Shown: positions 1 to 9,818 of the stretch, piece after piece
Position numbering within the stretch: the stretch's first letter is position 1
How the letters are laid out: each line of letters opens with the position of its first letter
DNA from: Nonomuraea zeae
GTDB lineage: Bacteria; Actinomycetota; Actinomycetes; Streptosporangiales; Streptosporangiaceae
Reading direction: 5' to 3'
Length of the DNA: 64,000 bases
NCBI RefSeq assembly: GCF_005889725.1
Contig: NZ_VCKX01000027.1
Coordinates: 1-64,000 of the forward strand
The notes under the pieces: model-generated
Told to the model about the DNA's origin: nothing
Database searches by the model: none
What the model saw: only the letters and a program-made list of their open reading frames with translations
Position numbers and translations under genes: made by a program

Positions 1-60
1 GGGAAACGGCCCGGGGACGGGGAAACGGCGCGGGGACGGGGGAACGGCGTGGCGGCGGTG
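1..60. repeat. Imperfect GC-rich tandem repeat downstream of mtnD
   Basis: Seen directly: a unit of about 20 bases of the form GGGGAAACGGCGC followed by GGGGAC recurs two to three times with small changes up to the mtnD stop codon. It continues off the left edge, so its full size is unknown. It has no obvious stem-loop with a T-run. It is probably a non-coding spacer array. Confidence 0.5.
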
Positions 61-61
61 T

Positions 62-652
62 TCAGCTTGCCCTGGCCGCGCGCCCCGCCGCGATCGTGTC
101 GAAGTCCGGGATGCGCGCGGCGATGGGGCTGCCGGTGAAGTCGCCGATCCAGCCGTCGTCGTCGTGGAAGAAGCGGATCGCGGTGAAGTCCGGCCGCGTG
201 CCCATGTCGAACCAGTGCGTGGTGTTCTTCGGCACGCTCAGCAGGTCGCCGCCCTCGCACAGCACCGCGTGCACCTTGCCGTCCACGTGCAGGTAGAAGA
301 TGCCCGAGCCGGAGACGAAGTAGCGCACCTCGTCGTCGTCGTGGGTGTGCTCCGACAGGAACTTCTGCCGGGCCGCCGCCGCCCGCTCCGGCCAGTCGGC
401 GCTGCCGTCGGGGTGGAGCTGCGCGACGTCCACGAACGTGTAGCCCTCCTCGGCGATGACGCGGTCCACCTGCTCGCGGTAGGCCGCCAGGATCTCCTCC
501 TGGCCCGCGCCCGCCGGCAGGTCCTCGACGACCTGCCAGTGGCGCAGGACGACGTCGATCTCCTTGAGCGTCGCGGCGATCCCGGCGGCGTCCTCGCTCT
601 CCAGGAGGATCTGGGGCTCTTCACTGTCGGTGTACACGGTCAGGTACGTCAT
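62..652 (-). CDS. mtnD: Acireductone dioxygenase (methionine salvage)
   Basis: This 196-residue cupin-fold metalloenzyme oxidises 1,2-dihydroxy-3-keto-5-methylthiopentene to 2-keto-4-methylthiobutyrate and formate, the last dedicated step of methionine salvage. The family's metal-ligand pattern is visible as H102-x-H104-x3-E108, with the fourth ligand H146 in NTTHWF. I chose the ATG at 652, giving MTYLTVY, which matches the usual family start; the frame is open further upstream but runs back through the divergent promoter. A weak Shine-Dalgarno AGGA lies at 662-665. The gene diverges from the importer-mtnK operon and shares its intergenic region, which fits co-regulation. With Ni or Fe bound, ARD enzymes can give different products; sequence alone does not tell which applies here. 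Confidence 0.95.
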   Translation of the reverse strand: MTYLTVYTDSEEPQILLESEDAAGIAATLKEIDVVLRHWQVVEDLPAGAGQEEILAAYREQVDRVIAEEGYTFVDVAQLHPDGSADWPERAAAARQKFLSEHTHDDDEVRYFVSGSGIFYLHVDGKVHAVLCEGGDLLSVPKNTTHWFDMGTRPDFTAIRFFHDDDGWIGDFTGSPIAARIPDFDTIAAGRAARAS

Positions 653-659
653 GAACGGA

Positions 660-702
660 AATCCTACTATATGTGTATGAATTGTGGGATATAGTCCGCC
701 CT
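660..702. promoter_or_regulatory. Divergent promoter of mtnD and the first importer, with dyad
   Basis: Seen: ACTATAT (666-672) and ATATAGT (689-695) form an inverted repeat 16 bases apart, so each strand carries a TATAGT hexamer that could be a -10 box. The plus-strand TATAGT (690-695) lies seven bases before the GTG at 703, which fits a leaderless transcript. The minus strand also reads AGTAGGATTT (660-669), close to the AGTAGGAAAT sequence at two other sulfur-gene promoters in this window. That the dyad is an operator is inference. Confidence 0.55.
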
Positions 703-1787
703 GTGAAACCCGCACGACTTCTGGGCGTTGTGGCCCTCTTCGTCCTGGCCGGCTGCTCCCAGGGCGCTCCCGCGACGTCAGCGCCATCGCCCGCCGCCTC
801 CTCCGCCCCCACCTCGGCTTCCGCCGCCCCGTCCGCGCCCGTGCCCGCGAAGTTCGCCGGCGGGAACGTGCGGATCTCCCTGGTACGGCAGCTGTCCTCC
901 GGCGACTACTTCGAGCAGTGGCTGGCCGGGGCGCAGGCCGAGGCCAAGGCGCTCAACGTGCGCCTTGAGGTCTCCAGCGGCGACGGCAACAACGACAAGC
1001 AGGCGCTCAACCTGGAGCAGGCGGTCACCGCCAAGTCCGACGCGATCATCGTGGACCACGGATTCGCCCAGACCGTGCAGCCCGCCGTCAAGAAGGCGGT
1101 GGCGGCGAAGATCCCGCTCGTCGCGTTCGACGTCGACCCCGGGGCCCCCGAGGCCGTGGCCCTGAGCCAGGACGACCACGCGATCGCCGAGCAGGCGCTG
1201 GGCGCGCTCAAGGCCGACACGGGCGGCTCCGGCGAGGTCGTCTACGTCTACGTGGCCGGCTTCGCGCCGCTCGACCGGCGCAACGAGACCTGGGAGCAGT
1301 TCAAGAAGGACAACCCGGGCATCAAGCAGGTCGCGCAGATCGGCGTGGTCAACAGCTCGACCGCCTCGGCGGTCGCCGACCAGGCCAAGGCGGCGCTCCA
1401 GGCCAACCCGGGGGCCAAGGCGATCTTCGCGCCGTACGACGAGTTCGCCAAGGGCGCCGCGCTGGCCGTCAAGGAGCTGGGCCTGGCCGGCAAGGTGAAG
1501 ATCTACGGCGCGGACGTCTCCACCGCCGACATCGGTGTCATGACCGAGCCGGACAGCCCGTGGGTGGCGACCTCCGCCACCGACCCCGCCAACGTGGGCC
1601 GGGTCGCGGTGCGGGCCGCCGCGCTGCTGGTGGCGGGTGAGAGCGTGGACCGCGCGCTCACCGTGCCGCCTTCGCTCATCACCCAGAAGGGCCTGCGGGA
1701 CGCCGGCATCACCAGTGTCGAGCAGCTCACCCGGGCCTTCCCCGGCCTGACGACCCCCGACGTGGCCCGCGTGCCCTGGACGGCGTC

Positions 1788-1791
<4 letters not shown>
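703..1791 (+). CDS. Sugar-binding lipoprotein of ABC importer (probable methylthioribose uptake)
   Basis: A 362-residue periplasmic-binding-protein-1-type solute receptor anchored as a lipoprotein. The signal peptide runs VKPARLLGVVALFVLAGC with the lipobox LAGC and Cys18. A Ser/Ala/Pro-rich linker of about 30 residues follows, then a ribose/xylose-binding fold with typical stretches such as AIIVDHG and VYVAGF. I chose GTG 703 because it puts the signal peptide at the N-terminus; an in-frame GTG at 673 would add ten residues with no signal character. It overlaps the ATPase gene by four bases (GTGA). The operon ends in methylthioribose kinase, so methylthioribose is the likely ligand (inference); ribose or a related pentose is the alternative. 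Confidence 0.85.
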
Positions 1792-3394
<1,603 letters not shown>

Positions 3395-3398
<4 letters not shown>

Positions 3399-4423
3399 CC
3401 GCCACCACCTCCACCACGGGCCGCGCCGCCCCGCCGGCCAGGACGGCCGGATCGCGGGCGGCCGCCGTCGCCTACCGGTACGGGTTGCTGGGCGTGCTGG
3501 CCGCCATGCTCGTCCTGTTCTCCTTCCTGCGCCCGGCCTTCGCCACCTACCCCAACGCCCTGGTCGTCCTGCAGTCCGTCGCCGTGGTCGGAATCGTCGC
3601 CCTGGGCGTCACCGTCTCCATGACCACCGGCGGCTTCGATCTCTCGGCCGGCGCCTGCGTCGGCGCCGTCGTCATGGTGACCGCCCTGACGATGGTCCGG
3701 TTCAACCTCACCGGCGCCACCGCCGTCGTCGCCGGGCTGCTCACCGGCCTGCTCGTCGCCGCCGTCAACGTGCTGCTCACCGTGGTCGCCAAGGTCCCCG
3801 ACCTGGTGGCCACGCTCGGCACGCTCTTCCTCTTCCAGGGCCTGGCGCTGATCGTCACGGGCGGCCAGTCGGTCGCCCCCGGCATGACCGTGGACGGCGC
3901 ACCCGCGCCCGGCCGCTACACCGAGGGGTTCGCCTGGCTCGGCGGCGGCACGATCGCCTCGGTGCCGGTCCCCGTCGTGGTGTTCGCGCTGCTCGCCGCG
4001 GCCGTGTACGTCCTGCTCAACCACACCCGCTGGGGCCGCGCCCTGTACGCGATCGGCGGCAACCCCGAGGCCGCCCGCCTGGCGGGCATCCGGGTGGCCC
4101 GCTACCGGGCGCTGGCCTACGCCGTGTCCGGGGTGTGCGCGGCCGTGGCCGGGATCCTGCTGTCGGCCCGGCTCGGCAGGGGGGACGTGGGCGCGGGGGA
4201 CCCGTACCTGCTGCAGTCGGTGGCCGCGGCGCTGATCGGGTTCGCGGTGCTCGGCGCCAACCGCCCCAACGCGCTCGGGACCGTGGTCGGCGCGCTGTTC
4301 ATCGGCGTCATGATCAACGGCCTGACCATGCTGAACGCCCCCTACTACGCCCAGACGTTCGTCCAGGGCGCGCTGCTGGTCGGCGCGCTCGTGACCAGTT
4401 ACACGCTCAGGAGGATCAGGTGA
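3395..4423 (+). CDS. Sugar ABC importer permease (RbsC type)
   Basis: A 342-residue inner-membrane permease of the ribose/xylose class with around ten hydrophobic segments starting near residue 30. The conserved cytoplasmic loop GRALYAIGGNPEAARLAGI and the family stretch TTGGFDLSAGA are visible. ATG 3395 has a GGAG Shine-Dalgarno at 3384-3387 and overlaps the ATPase stop by four bases; its own stop overlaps the mtnK start (GTGA). It should form the transmembrane pore of the importer made with the flanking lipoprotein and ATPase; only one permease gene is present, so a homodimer is expected. The substrate is inferred from the linked mtnK. Confidence 0.9.
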
Positions 4424-5601
4424 GCTACGAGCTCCTCACGGTGGACACCGTGGCCGGCTACGTCGCGGCCCGGCCCGCGCTCGAACGCTTCGGCGCGGTC
4501 TCGCACGTGCGGGAGGTGGGAGACGGCAACCTCAACCTGGTGTTCGTGGCCGCGGCCGAGCACGGCGGGCTGGTGCTCAAGCAGGCGCTCCCGTACGTCC
4601 GGGTGGACCCCACCTGGCCCATCACCCCGGAACGCAACGGCATCGAGGGCCGCGCGCTGCGCGTGCACAACCGGGTCGCCCCCGGCCTGGTGCCGGAGCT
4701 CTACGACACCGACCCCGACCGGCACGTCATCGCCATCGAGGACCTGTCGGACCACCGGGTGTGGCGCGGCACGCTCAACGAGGCGCAGCGGCACGAGGGC
4801 GCCGCCGCCGACATGGGGCGCTACGTCGCGAAGGTGGCGTTCGGGACCTCGGTGTTCGGCCTCGGGGCCAAGGGGCACAAGGCGGCGCTGGCCACGGCCG
4901 CCAACCCGGAGCTGTGCGAGATCACCGAGGACCTGGTCTTCACCGAGCCGTACATCACCCACGAGCACAACCGGATCCTGCCCGCCAACGAGGCCGACGT
5001 GGCGGCGTACGCGGGCGACCCGGACGTCCGCGCCGCCGTCGGCGCGGCCAAGCTGGCGTTCATGACGCACGCCGAGGCGCTGATCCACGGCGACCTGCAC
5101 ACCGGCTCGGTGCTGGTGCGCGACGAGCCCCGCTCGGCCAGGGCGTTCGACGCCGAGTTCGCCTTCTACGGGCCGATCGGCTTCGACATCGGCGCGTTGT
5201 GGGGCAACTACGTGCTGGCCGCGGCCCGCGCCGTCGTCCAGGGCGACGCCGCGCACGCCGCGTGGGTGCTGGCCCAGGCGGGGGAGACCTGGCAGGGGTT
5301 CGCCGACGAGTTCACCGAGCTGTGGCCGGGCCGTGCCGACCCGCGCGTCATCGGACTCGACCGCTGCCTGGCCGGGGTGTACGCCGACGCCGCGCCGTTC
5401 GCGGCGGCCAAGGCGGCCCGGCGGGTGATCGGCTTCTCCCGGGTCAGCGACATCGAGTCCCTGCCCGAGGAGCAGCGCGTCCGCGCCATCCGCGCCGTGC
5501 TGGCCGCGGCCCGGCTGCTGCTCGTCGACCCGGGCTCGAACGTCGAGCCGAAGCCGCTGTTCGAGCGGGTGGGCCAGGTGCTGGCCGAGACGGCCGCCTG
5601 A
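4420..5601 (+). CDS. mtnK: S-methyl-5-thioribose kinase
   Basis: A 393-residue kinase of the aminoglycoside-phosphotransferase fold that converts methylthioribose and ATP to methylthioribose-1-phosphate. The N-terminal DGNLNLVF loop and the lysine of GLVLKQALPY are typical of MtnK. The catalytic loop reads HGDLHTGSV, and the metal-binding segment FDAEFAFYGPIGFDIG follows. Start GTG 4420 has a strong AGGAGGA site at 4409-4415 and overlaps the permease stop. Placing a kinase specific for free methylthioribose directly behind an importer suggests uptake followed by trapping. It also means the pathway here works from free methylthioribose rather than by methylthioadenosine phosphorylase. Confidence 0.95.
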   Translation: MSYELLTVDTVAGYVAARPALERFGAVSHVREVGDGNLNLVFVAAAEHGGLVLKQALPYVRVDPTWPITPERNGIEGRALRVHNRVAPGLVPELYDTDPDRHVIAIEDLSDHRVWRGTLNEAQRHEGAAADMGRYVAKVAFGTSVFGLGAKGHKAALATAANPELCEITEDLVFTEPYITHEHNRILPANEADVAAYAGDPDVRAAVGAAKLAFMTHAEALIHGDLHTGSVLVRDEPRSARAFDAEFAFYGPIGFDIGALWGNYVLAAARAVVQGDAAHAAWVLAQAGETWQGFADEFTELWPGRADPRVIGLDRCLAGVYADAAPFAAAKAARRVIGFSRVSDIESLPEEQRVRAIRAVLAAARLLLVDPGSNVEPKPLFERVGQVLAETAA

Positions 5602-5688
5602 GCACGGCCGGGAGGGCGGCAGGTCCTCCCGGCCGTGCCGGGACGGCCGCCTGACCGCGGCCGGGAGGGCGGCAGGTCCTCCCGGCCG
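5589..5688. terminator. Tandem-duplicated bidirectional terminator between mtnK and mtnB
   Basis: Seen: a 47-base segment covering the last mtnK codons, the stop and a hairpin (5589-5635) is repeated at 5642-5688 with about three changes. Each copy has a stem of GGCCGGGAGG pairing with CCTCCCGGCC around a GCGGCAGGT-type loop. There is no T-run, as is usual in actinomycetes. It lies between convergent operons and would stop transcription from both sides. Confidence 0.75.
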
Positions 5689-5697
5689 GTTTGCGCG

Positions 5698-6330
5698 TCA
5701 GGCCGTGGCCAGCGCGTACGCCAGCAGCCACTCCACGCACTCGGTGACGTGGCGGGCGTGCTTGAGATCCGTGCCCCACGCGTACAGGCCGTGCCCGGCC
5801 ACGATGACGGCGGGCGTGCGCGGGTCGTAGGCGGACTCGAACCAGTCGCCCAGCTCGCCCATGTCCTGGCTGTTGCGGATGACCGGGATCGTCACCTCGT
5901 CGTCGTGGGCCAGCCGGCCGATGCCCTTGAGCGTCTCCACGTCACGCAGCAGCACCCCGCCCGGCCAGCGATGCCCGGCCACCACCGCGTTGAGCGCGTG
6001 GACGTGCACGACCGCGTCCGCGCCCGTCAGGGCCGCCACCCGGGCGTGCAGCCCGGCCTCGGCGGAGGGCCGCAGCGGCGTCACGCCCTCCACCGCGACC
6101 GATTCGCCCACCGGGCCCACCACGGCCACGTCGGTGGGCAGCAGCTCGCCCTTGTCCAGGCCGCTGGCCGTCACGGCCAGCCGCAGCGGCTCCCGGGAGA
6201 CGACCTCCGAGATGTTGCCCGAGGTGCCGCGCATCCAGCCGATGCCGGTGAAGCGGGCCGCCTCGACCGCCAGCCGGGCACCGGCCGCGTGCACCTGCTC
6301 GGCGGCCAGCATGGTCTCGACCCCGCTCAT
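5698..6330 (-). CDS. mtnB: Methylthioribulose-1-phosphate dehydratase
   Basis: A 210-residue class II aldolase-like zinc enzyme that dehydrates methylthioribulose-1-phosphate to the diketo phosphate. The family motifs are visible: GTSGNIS near residue 37, ASGLDKG, the zinc-site HVHALNAV and the C-terminal HGLYAWG. Length is normal for MtnB. Start ATG 6330 overlaps the mtnC stop by four bases (ATGA), making this the last gene of the eight-gene salvage operon. An L-fuculose-phosphate aldolase-like role is unlikely because mtnC and mtnA are in the same operon. Confidence 0.93.
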   Translation of the reverse strand: MSGVETMLAAEQVHAAGARLAVEAARFTGIGWMRGTSGNISEVVSREPLRLAVTASGLDKGELLPTDVAVVGPVGESVAVEGVTPLRPSAEAGLHARVAALTGADAVVHVHALNAVVAGHRWPGGVLLRDVETLKGIGRLAHDDEVTIPVIRNSQDMGELGDWFESAYDPRTPAVIVAGHGLYAWGTDLKHARHVTECVEWLLAYALATA

Positions 6331-6992
6331 GGGCGGACCTCCTCGAAAGTCGCGATGACGGGATGGGGGCCGAACGGCGCGGCCGCGCTCGGCTCGCCCG
6401 GCCTGCGCACTCCCGTGGTGCGCCAGCCGGCCGCCGCCGCGGCGTCCAGCTCGGCCGGGACGTCGGACAGGAACAGCAGCCCGGCCGGGTCGCCGAGCGT
6501 CCCGGCGATCCGCTCGTACGCGGCCGGCTCCCGCTTGGGGCCCGCGTTGACGGTGTCGAACCAGTGGCCGACCAGCGCCGACAGGTCGCCGTCGGCCGCG
6601 TGGGCGAACCACGGCCGCTGGCTGGCCACCGAGCCGGAGGAGAACACCGCCAGCCGGTGCCCGGCCGCGTGCCAGGCGCGCAGCGCGGGCGGCACGTCGG
6701 GGAAGAAGTGGGCGGTCAGCTCGCCGGCGGCGAAGCCCTCCGCCCAGATCCGGCCCTGCAGCGTCTTCAGCGGGGTGGCCTTGACGTCGCCGTCCATCCA
6801 GCCGTGCAGCACGCGCACGGCCGCGCCGGTGTCGTCCGCGCCGATCTCGGCCAGCACCTCACGGACCACGGGGTCGTCGCGGTGGGCGTCGATGTGCGGG
6901 CCGAGCCGGGGGCGGGCGTAGGCGTACAGGCCGACGTGGACGGACTCCGTCGAGCTGGTGGTGCCCTCGATGTCGAGCACGATCGTGGTCAT
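6327..6992 (-). CDS. mtnC: Enolase-phosphatase E1 (2,3-diketo-5-methylthiopentyl-1-phosphate)
   Basis: A 221-residue HAD-superfamily bifunctional enzyme that enolises and then dephosphorylates the diketo phosphate made by MtnB, giving the substrate of MtnD. The nucleophile motif is VLDIEGTTSSTESV at the N-terminus, followed by motif II VFSSGSV, the lysine of NAGPKREP and motif III FLSDVPAEL. Start ATG 6992 overlaps the upstream nucleoside hydrolase stop by four bases. Length and motifs are those of bacterial single-domain MtnC, so function is well supported. Confidence 0.95.
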   Translation of the reverse strand: MTTIVLDIEGTTSSTESVHVGLYAYARPRLGPHIDAHRDDPVVREVLAEIGADDTGAAVRVLHGWMDGDVKATPLKTLQGRIWAEGFAAGELTAHFFPDVPPALRAWHAAGHRLAVFSSGSVASQRPWFAHAADGDLSALVGHWFDTVNAGPKREPAAYERIAGTLGDPAGLLFLSDVPAELDAAAAAGWRTTGVRRPGEPSAAAPFGPHPVIATFEEVRP

Positions 6993-7936
6993 CGGGTCAG
7001 CACCGCCACGAAGTCGGTCACGAACCTGCGGGCGTCCACGGCGGTGATCACCCGCGTGGGAGGCGCGGGGTCGTACGCGAAGGCGGGCGGCAGGCCGTCG
7101 TGCGTGCGCATCAGCCTGGCCCGCCACAGGAAGCCGTCACCGCGCACGTTGACCGGGCCGTCCGTCCACGCCGTGGCGAACGTGCGGTCCAGCAGCACGC
7201 CGGCCGCGAGCGGGTCGTGCAGGGGGATGATCCGGCGGCCCCACTCGTTCTGGTAGAAGTCCAGGTACGCGTCCAGGATCTCGACCGCGAAGCGGGCCAC
7301 GGGCGTGCGGGTGGCGCGCAGGGCGGCGATGTCGTGCTCGTCCAGGATCGTGCCCGCCGTCACGTTCACGCCGACCATGACCAGCTCGCGGCGCGGCGCG
7401 GCGAACACCGCGCGGGCCGCCTCCGGGTCGTTGTTGACGTTGGCGTCGATCATCAGCAGCGTGCCGGGCGGGGCGTAGGGGCCCGAGCCGCCCATGAGCA
7501 CCACCGAGCGGTATTTCGTGAACAGCTCGGGGTCGATGCGCAGGGCCAGCGCCAGGTTGGTGAGCGGGCCCAGCGCCAGCAGGTCCAGCTCGCCCGGCTG
7601 CTCGTCGGCCAGCCGGACCAGCAGCTCGGGGCCGGACTCCGCGCTCACCCGGGGCAGCGGCCGGTCGCGGCCGAGATCGCCCAGGCCGTCCTTGCCGTGC
7701 ACGTACCCGGCGATGTGGGCCGGGCCCCGCAGCGGCTCCGCGGCGCCCCTGGCCACCGGCACGTCCAGGCCGAGCAGGCCGTTGACGTAGCCGATGTTGC
7801 GGGTGGCGTCCTCCTCGGAGCAGTTGCCGTACACCGAGGTGATCGCGACGATCTCGGCGTCGGGCCGGCCGGCCAGGTACAGCAGGGTATGGGCGTCGTC
7901 GATGCCGGTGTCGGTGTCGACCACCACGCGTCTCAC
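6989..7936 (-). CDS. Inosine/uridine-type nucleoside hydrolase, probably cleaving methylthioadenosine
   Basis: A 315-residue member of the IunH family. The N-terminal calcium/ribose motif reads DTDTGIDDA (family DTDPGxDDA, with Thr for Pro). The later conserved pieces LALGPLTNLALAL, the NNDPEAA segment and LHDPLAAGVLL are in place. These enzymes hydrolyse N-glycosidic bonds of nucleosides. It sits between mtnC and mtnA with 4-base overlaps on both sides, and neither an MtnN nor an MtnP gene is seen in the window. The inference is that this hydrolase releases methylthioribose and adenine from methylthioadenosine. A general purine nucleosidase role is the alternative. The start is GTG 7936. Confidence 0.88.
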   Translation of the reverse strand: MRRVVVDTDTGIDDAHTLLYLAGRPDAEIVAITSVYGNCSEEDATRNIGYVNGLLGLDVPVARGAAEPLRGPAHIAGYVHGKDGLGDLGRDRPLPRVSAESGPELLVRLADEQPGELDLLALGPLTNLALALRIDPELFTKYRSVVLMGGSGPYAPPGTLLMIDANVNNDPEAARAVFAAPRRELVMVGVNVTAGTILDEHDIAALRATRTPVARFAVEILDAYLDFYQNEWGRRIIPLHDPLAAGVLLDRTFATAWTDGPVNVRGDGFLWRARLMRTHDGLPPAFAYDPAPPTRVITAVDARRFVTDFVAVLTR

Positions 7937-8949
7937 AGACTCTCCTTCACTCGGTCGGGCTGGTGGACGCCGCGCTCGGTCACGATGCGGGTCACCAGAT
8001 GGGGTGGGGTCACGTCGAAGACCGGGTAGTAGCCGGTCACTCCGTCCGCGGCGGTGCGGCGGCCGAGCGCGTACAGCACCTCGTCACCGTCGCGCCGCTC
8101 GATCACGACGTCCTGGGCGGTGGGCGCCTGCGGGTCGGGCGCGTCCACCAGGGCGTAGAACGGGACGCCGAACGCGCCGGCGGCGAGCGCGACGCCGAGC
8201 GTGCCGACCTTGTTGATCACGTGGCCGTCCAGCGTCACGCGGTCGGCGGCGGTCAGCGCGACGTCGGCGAGGCCGTCGGACAGCGCGGCGGCCACCATGC
8301 CGTCGGTGATGAGCGTCGGCCGGTAGCCCATCTCGACCAGCGTGGCCGCGGTCAGCCGGGCGCCCTGCAGGTACGGCCGCGTCTCGGTGCAGACGAACTC
8401 CAGCCGCTTGCCGGCCCGCTGAGCCGCCCGCACGGTGCCGATGAGGTACGCGTCGGCCCAGCAGTGCGTGAGCACCCGGGCGCCGTCGGGGAGCAGGGAG
8501 GCGGCGTGCTCGCCCAGCGCGTCGCTGCGCGCCCAGTAGGCGGCGTCATGCGCCCGCGCCGCCCGCTCCACGGCCGCGACCAGCGCGTCCCCGGCGAGGG
8601 CGCCGTCCTCCTGCGCGGCGGCGAGCTCCGCGAGGACGGCGTGCACCGCGTCCCTGATGTGGTTGTTCGTCGGCCGGGTCGCGACCAGCCGCGCGCCCAC
8701 GGCCCGCAGCCGGGCCGCCGCCTCCGCCGGCGGGTCGTGCCTGGCCTCGCGGGCTCCCAGCACCATCCCGGCCGTGGCCGCGAACAGCGGCCCCGAGCTC
8801 TGCGTCACCATCCGCTCGATGGCCACCGCGACGTCCTCGCTCGTGGCGCAGCGCACCCATCGCACCTCGAACGGGTACACGCGGCGGTCGAGTATCTCGA
8901 CCGCGTCCCCGGCGAACCGCACGGAGTCAGCCAGCGCAGGGCCGTTCAT
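7933..8949 (-). CDS. mtnA: Methylthioribose-1-phosphate isomerase-like protein (eIF2B/MtnA family)
   Basis: A 338-residue protein of the eIF-2B alpha/MtnA family, predicted to isomerise methylthioribose-1-phosphate to methylthioribulose-1-phosphate. Family landmarks: TNNHIRDAV near residue 93, the Cys motif LTHCWADAY, TRPYLQGARLTA, LITDGMVAAAL, AADRVTLDGHVINKVGT and the C-terminal PVFDVTPP. The usual residues after the catalytic Cys are NTG; here they are WAD, a clear departure near the active site. Catalytic Cys and the Asp of ITDGM are kept. Context (mtnK, mtnB and mtnC linked) argues strongly for MtnA; a related sugar-1-phosphate isomerase is the alternative. Start ATG 8949 overlaps the permease stop. 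Confidence 0.85.
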   Translation of the reverse strand: MNGPALADSVRFAGDAVEILDRRVYPFEVRWVRCATSEDVAVAIERMVTQSSGPLFAATAGMVLGAREARHDPPAEAAARLRAVGARLVATRPTNNHIRDAVHAVLAELAAAQEDGALAGDALVAAVERAARAHDAAYWARSDALGEHAASLLPDGARVLTHCWADAYLIGTVRAAQRAGKRLEFVCTETRPYLQGARLTAATLVEMGYRPTLITDGMVAAALSDGLADVALTAADRVTLDGHVINKVGTLGVALAAGAFGVPFYALVDAPDPQAPTAQDVVIERRDGDEVLYALGRRTAADGVTGYYPVFDVTPPHLVTRIVTERGVHQPDRVKESL

Positions 8950-9818
8950 ACCGTCGTCTCCTTTCTGCGCGCCGCCGCCACCACGACGAGGGCGAGCAGC
9001 GTGATCACGTACGGGGCCGCGTCGGCGGCCTGCTGCGGGAGTCCGAGCCCCTGCAGCCGGAACCCGAGCGCCTCCGCGGCCCCGAACAACAGGCAGGCCC
9101 CCAGGCCCAGCCACGGCCGCGCGCCGGCGAGCATGACCGCGACCACGGCCACCCAGCCGCGTCCCGCGCTCATCCCCTCGCTGAACAGCGTCACGTTGCC
9201 CAGCGCGAGCTGCGCCCCGCCGAGCCCGCACAGCGCGCCCGCGCCCAGCACCGCCGCGTGCCGGTAGGCGGGCACGCGCAGCCCGATCGCCTCGGCGGCC
9301 TCGGCGTGCTGCCCGATGCCGCGCAGCCGCAGCCCGGAGCGGGTCCGCCCGAGCCACCACGCCGCCGCCGCGACCAGCAGGAACGCGATCGGCACCAGCG
9401 GCGACTGCGGCCCGAGCACCGGCACGTCCAGCCCGAGCGCGGCCAGCGTCGGCAGGCCCGCCAGCTCGGGCGAGCTGAACGTGCCGCCGCTGCCGAAGAT
9501 CTGCCTCATGAGGAACGCGGTCAGGCCGAGCGCCAGCAGGTTCGTGCCGACGGCCACCACGACCGGGTCCGCGCGCAGGCTCACCGCCGGGACCGACAGC
9601 AGCAGGGCGTACACGGTGGTGCAGAGCACCGCGCCCGCCACGCCGAGCCACGCGCTGCCCGTCAGGTGGCTGAACAGCACCGCCGTGAACGCGCCCCACA
9701 GGAGCTGGCCCTCCAGGGCCATGTTGAACACGCCGGAGACCGAGCACAGCAGCCCGCCCAGGGCCGCCAGCACGACGGGCGCGGTGGCGGTGAGCACCGC
9801 GGCCAGGAACGCGTTCAT
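8946..9818 (-). CDS. Nucleoside ABC importer permease 2 (BMP-type system)
   Basis: A 290-residue integral membrane protein with about eight hydrophobic segments, of the branched-chain/ribose permease superfamily in its nucleoside-importer subgroup (NupQ/YufQ-like). Typical stretches are SGVFNMALEGQLLWGA near the N-terminus and the loop GIGQHAEAAEAIGLRV. It pairs with the adjacent longer permease to form a heterodimeric pore. 4-base overlaps on both sides place it between the first permease and mtnA, tying nucleoside uptake directly to salvage enzymes. Substrate (methylthioadenosine) is inferred. Confidence 0.9.
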   Translation of the reverse strand: MNAFLAAVLTATAPVVLAALGGLLCSVSGVFNMALEGQLLWGAFTAVLFSHLTGSAWLGVAGAVLCTTVYALLLSVPAVSLRADPVVVAVGTNLLALGLTAFLMRQIFGSGGTFSSPELAGLPTLAALGLDVPVLGPQSPLVPIAFLLVAAAAWWLGRTRSGLRLRGIGQHAEAAEAIGLRVPAYRHAAVLGAGALCGLGGAQLALGNVTLFSEGMSAGRGWVAVVAVMLAGARPWLGLGACLLFGAAEALGFRLQGLGLPQQAADAAPYVITLLALVVVAAARRKETTV

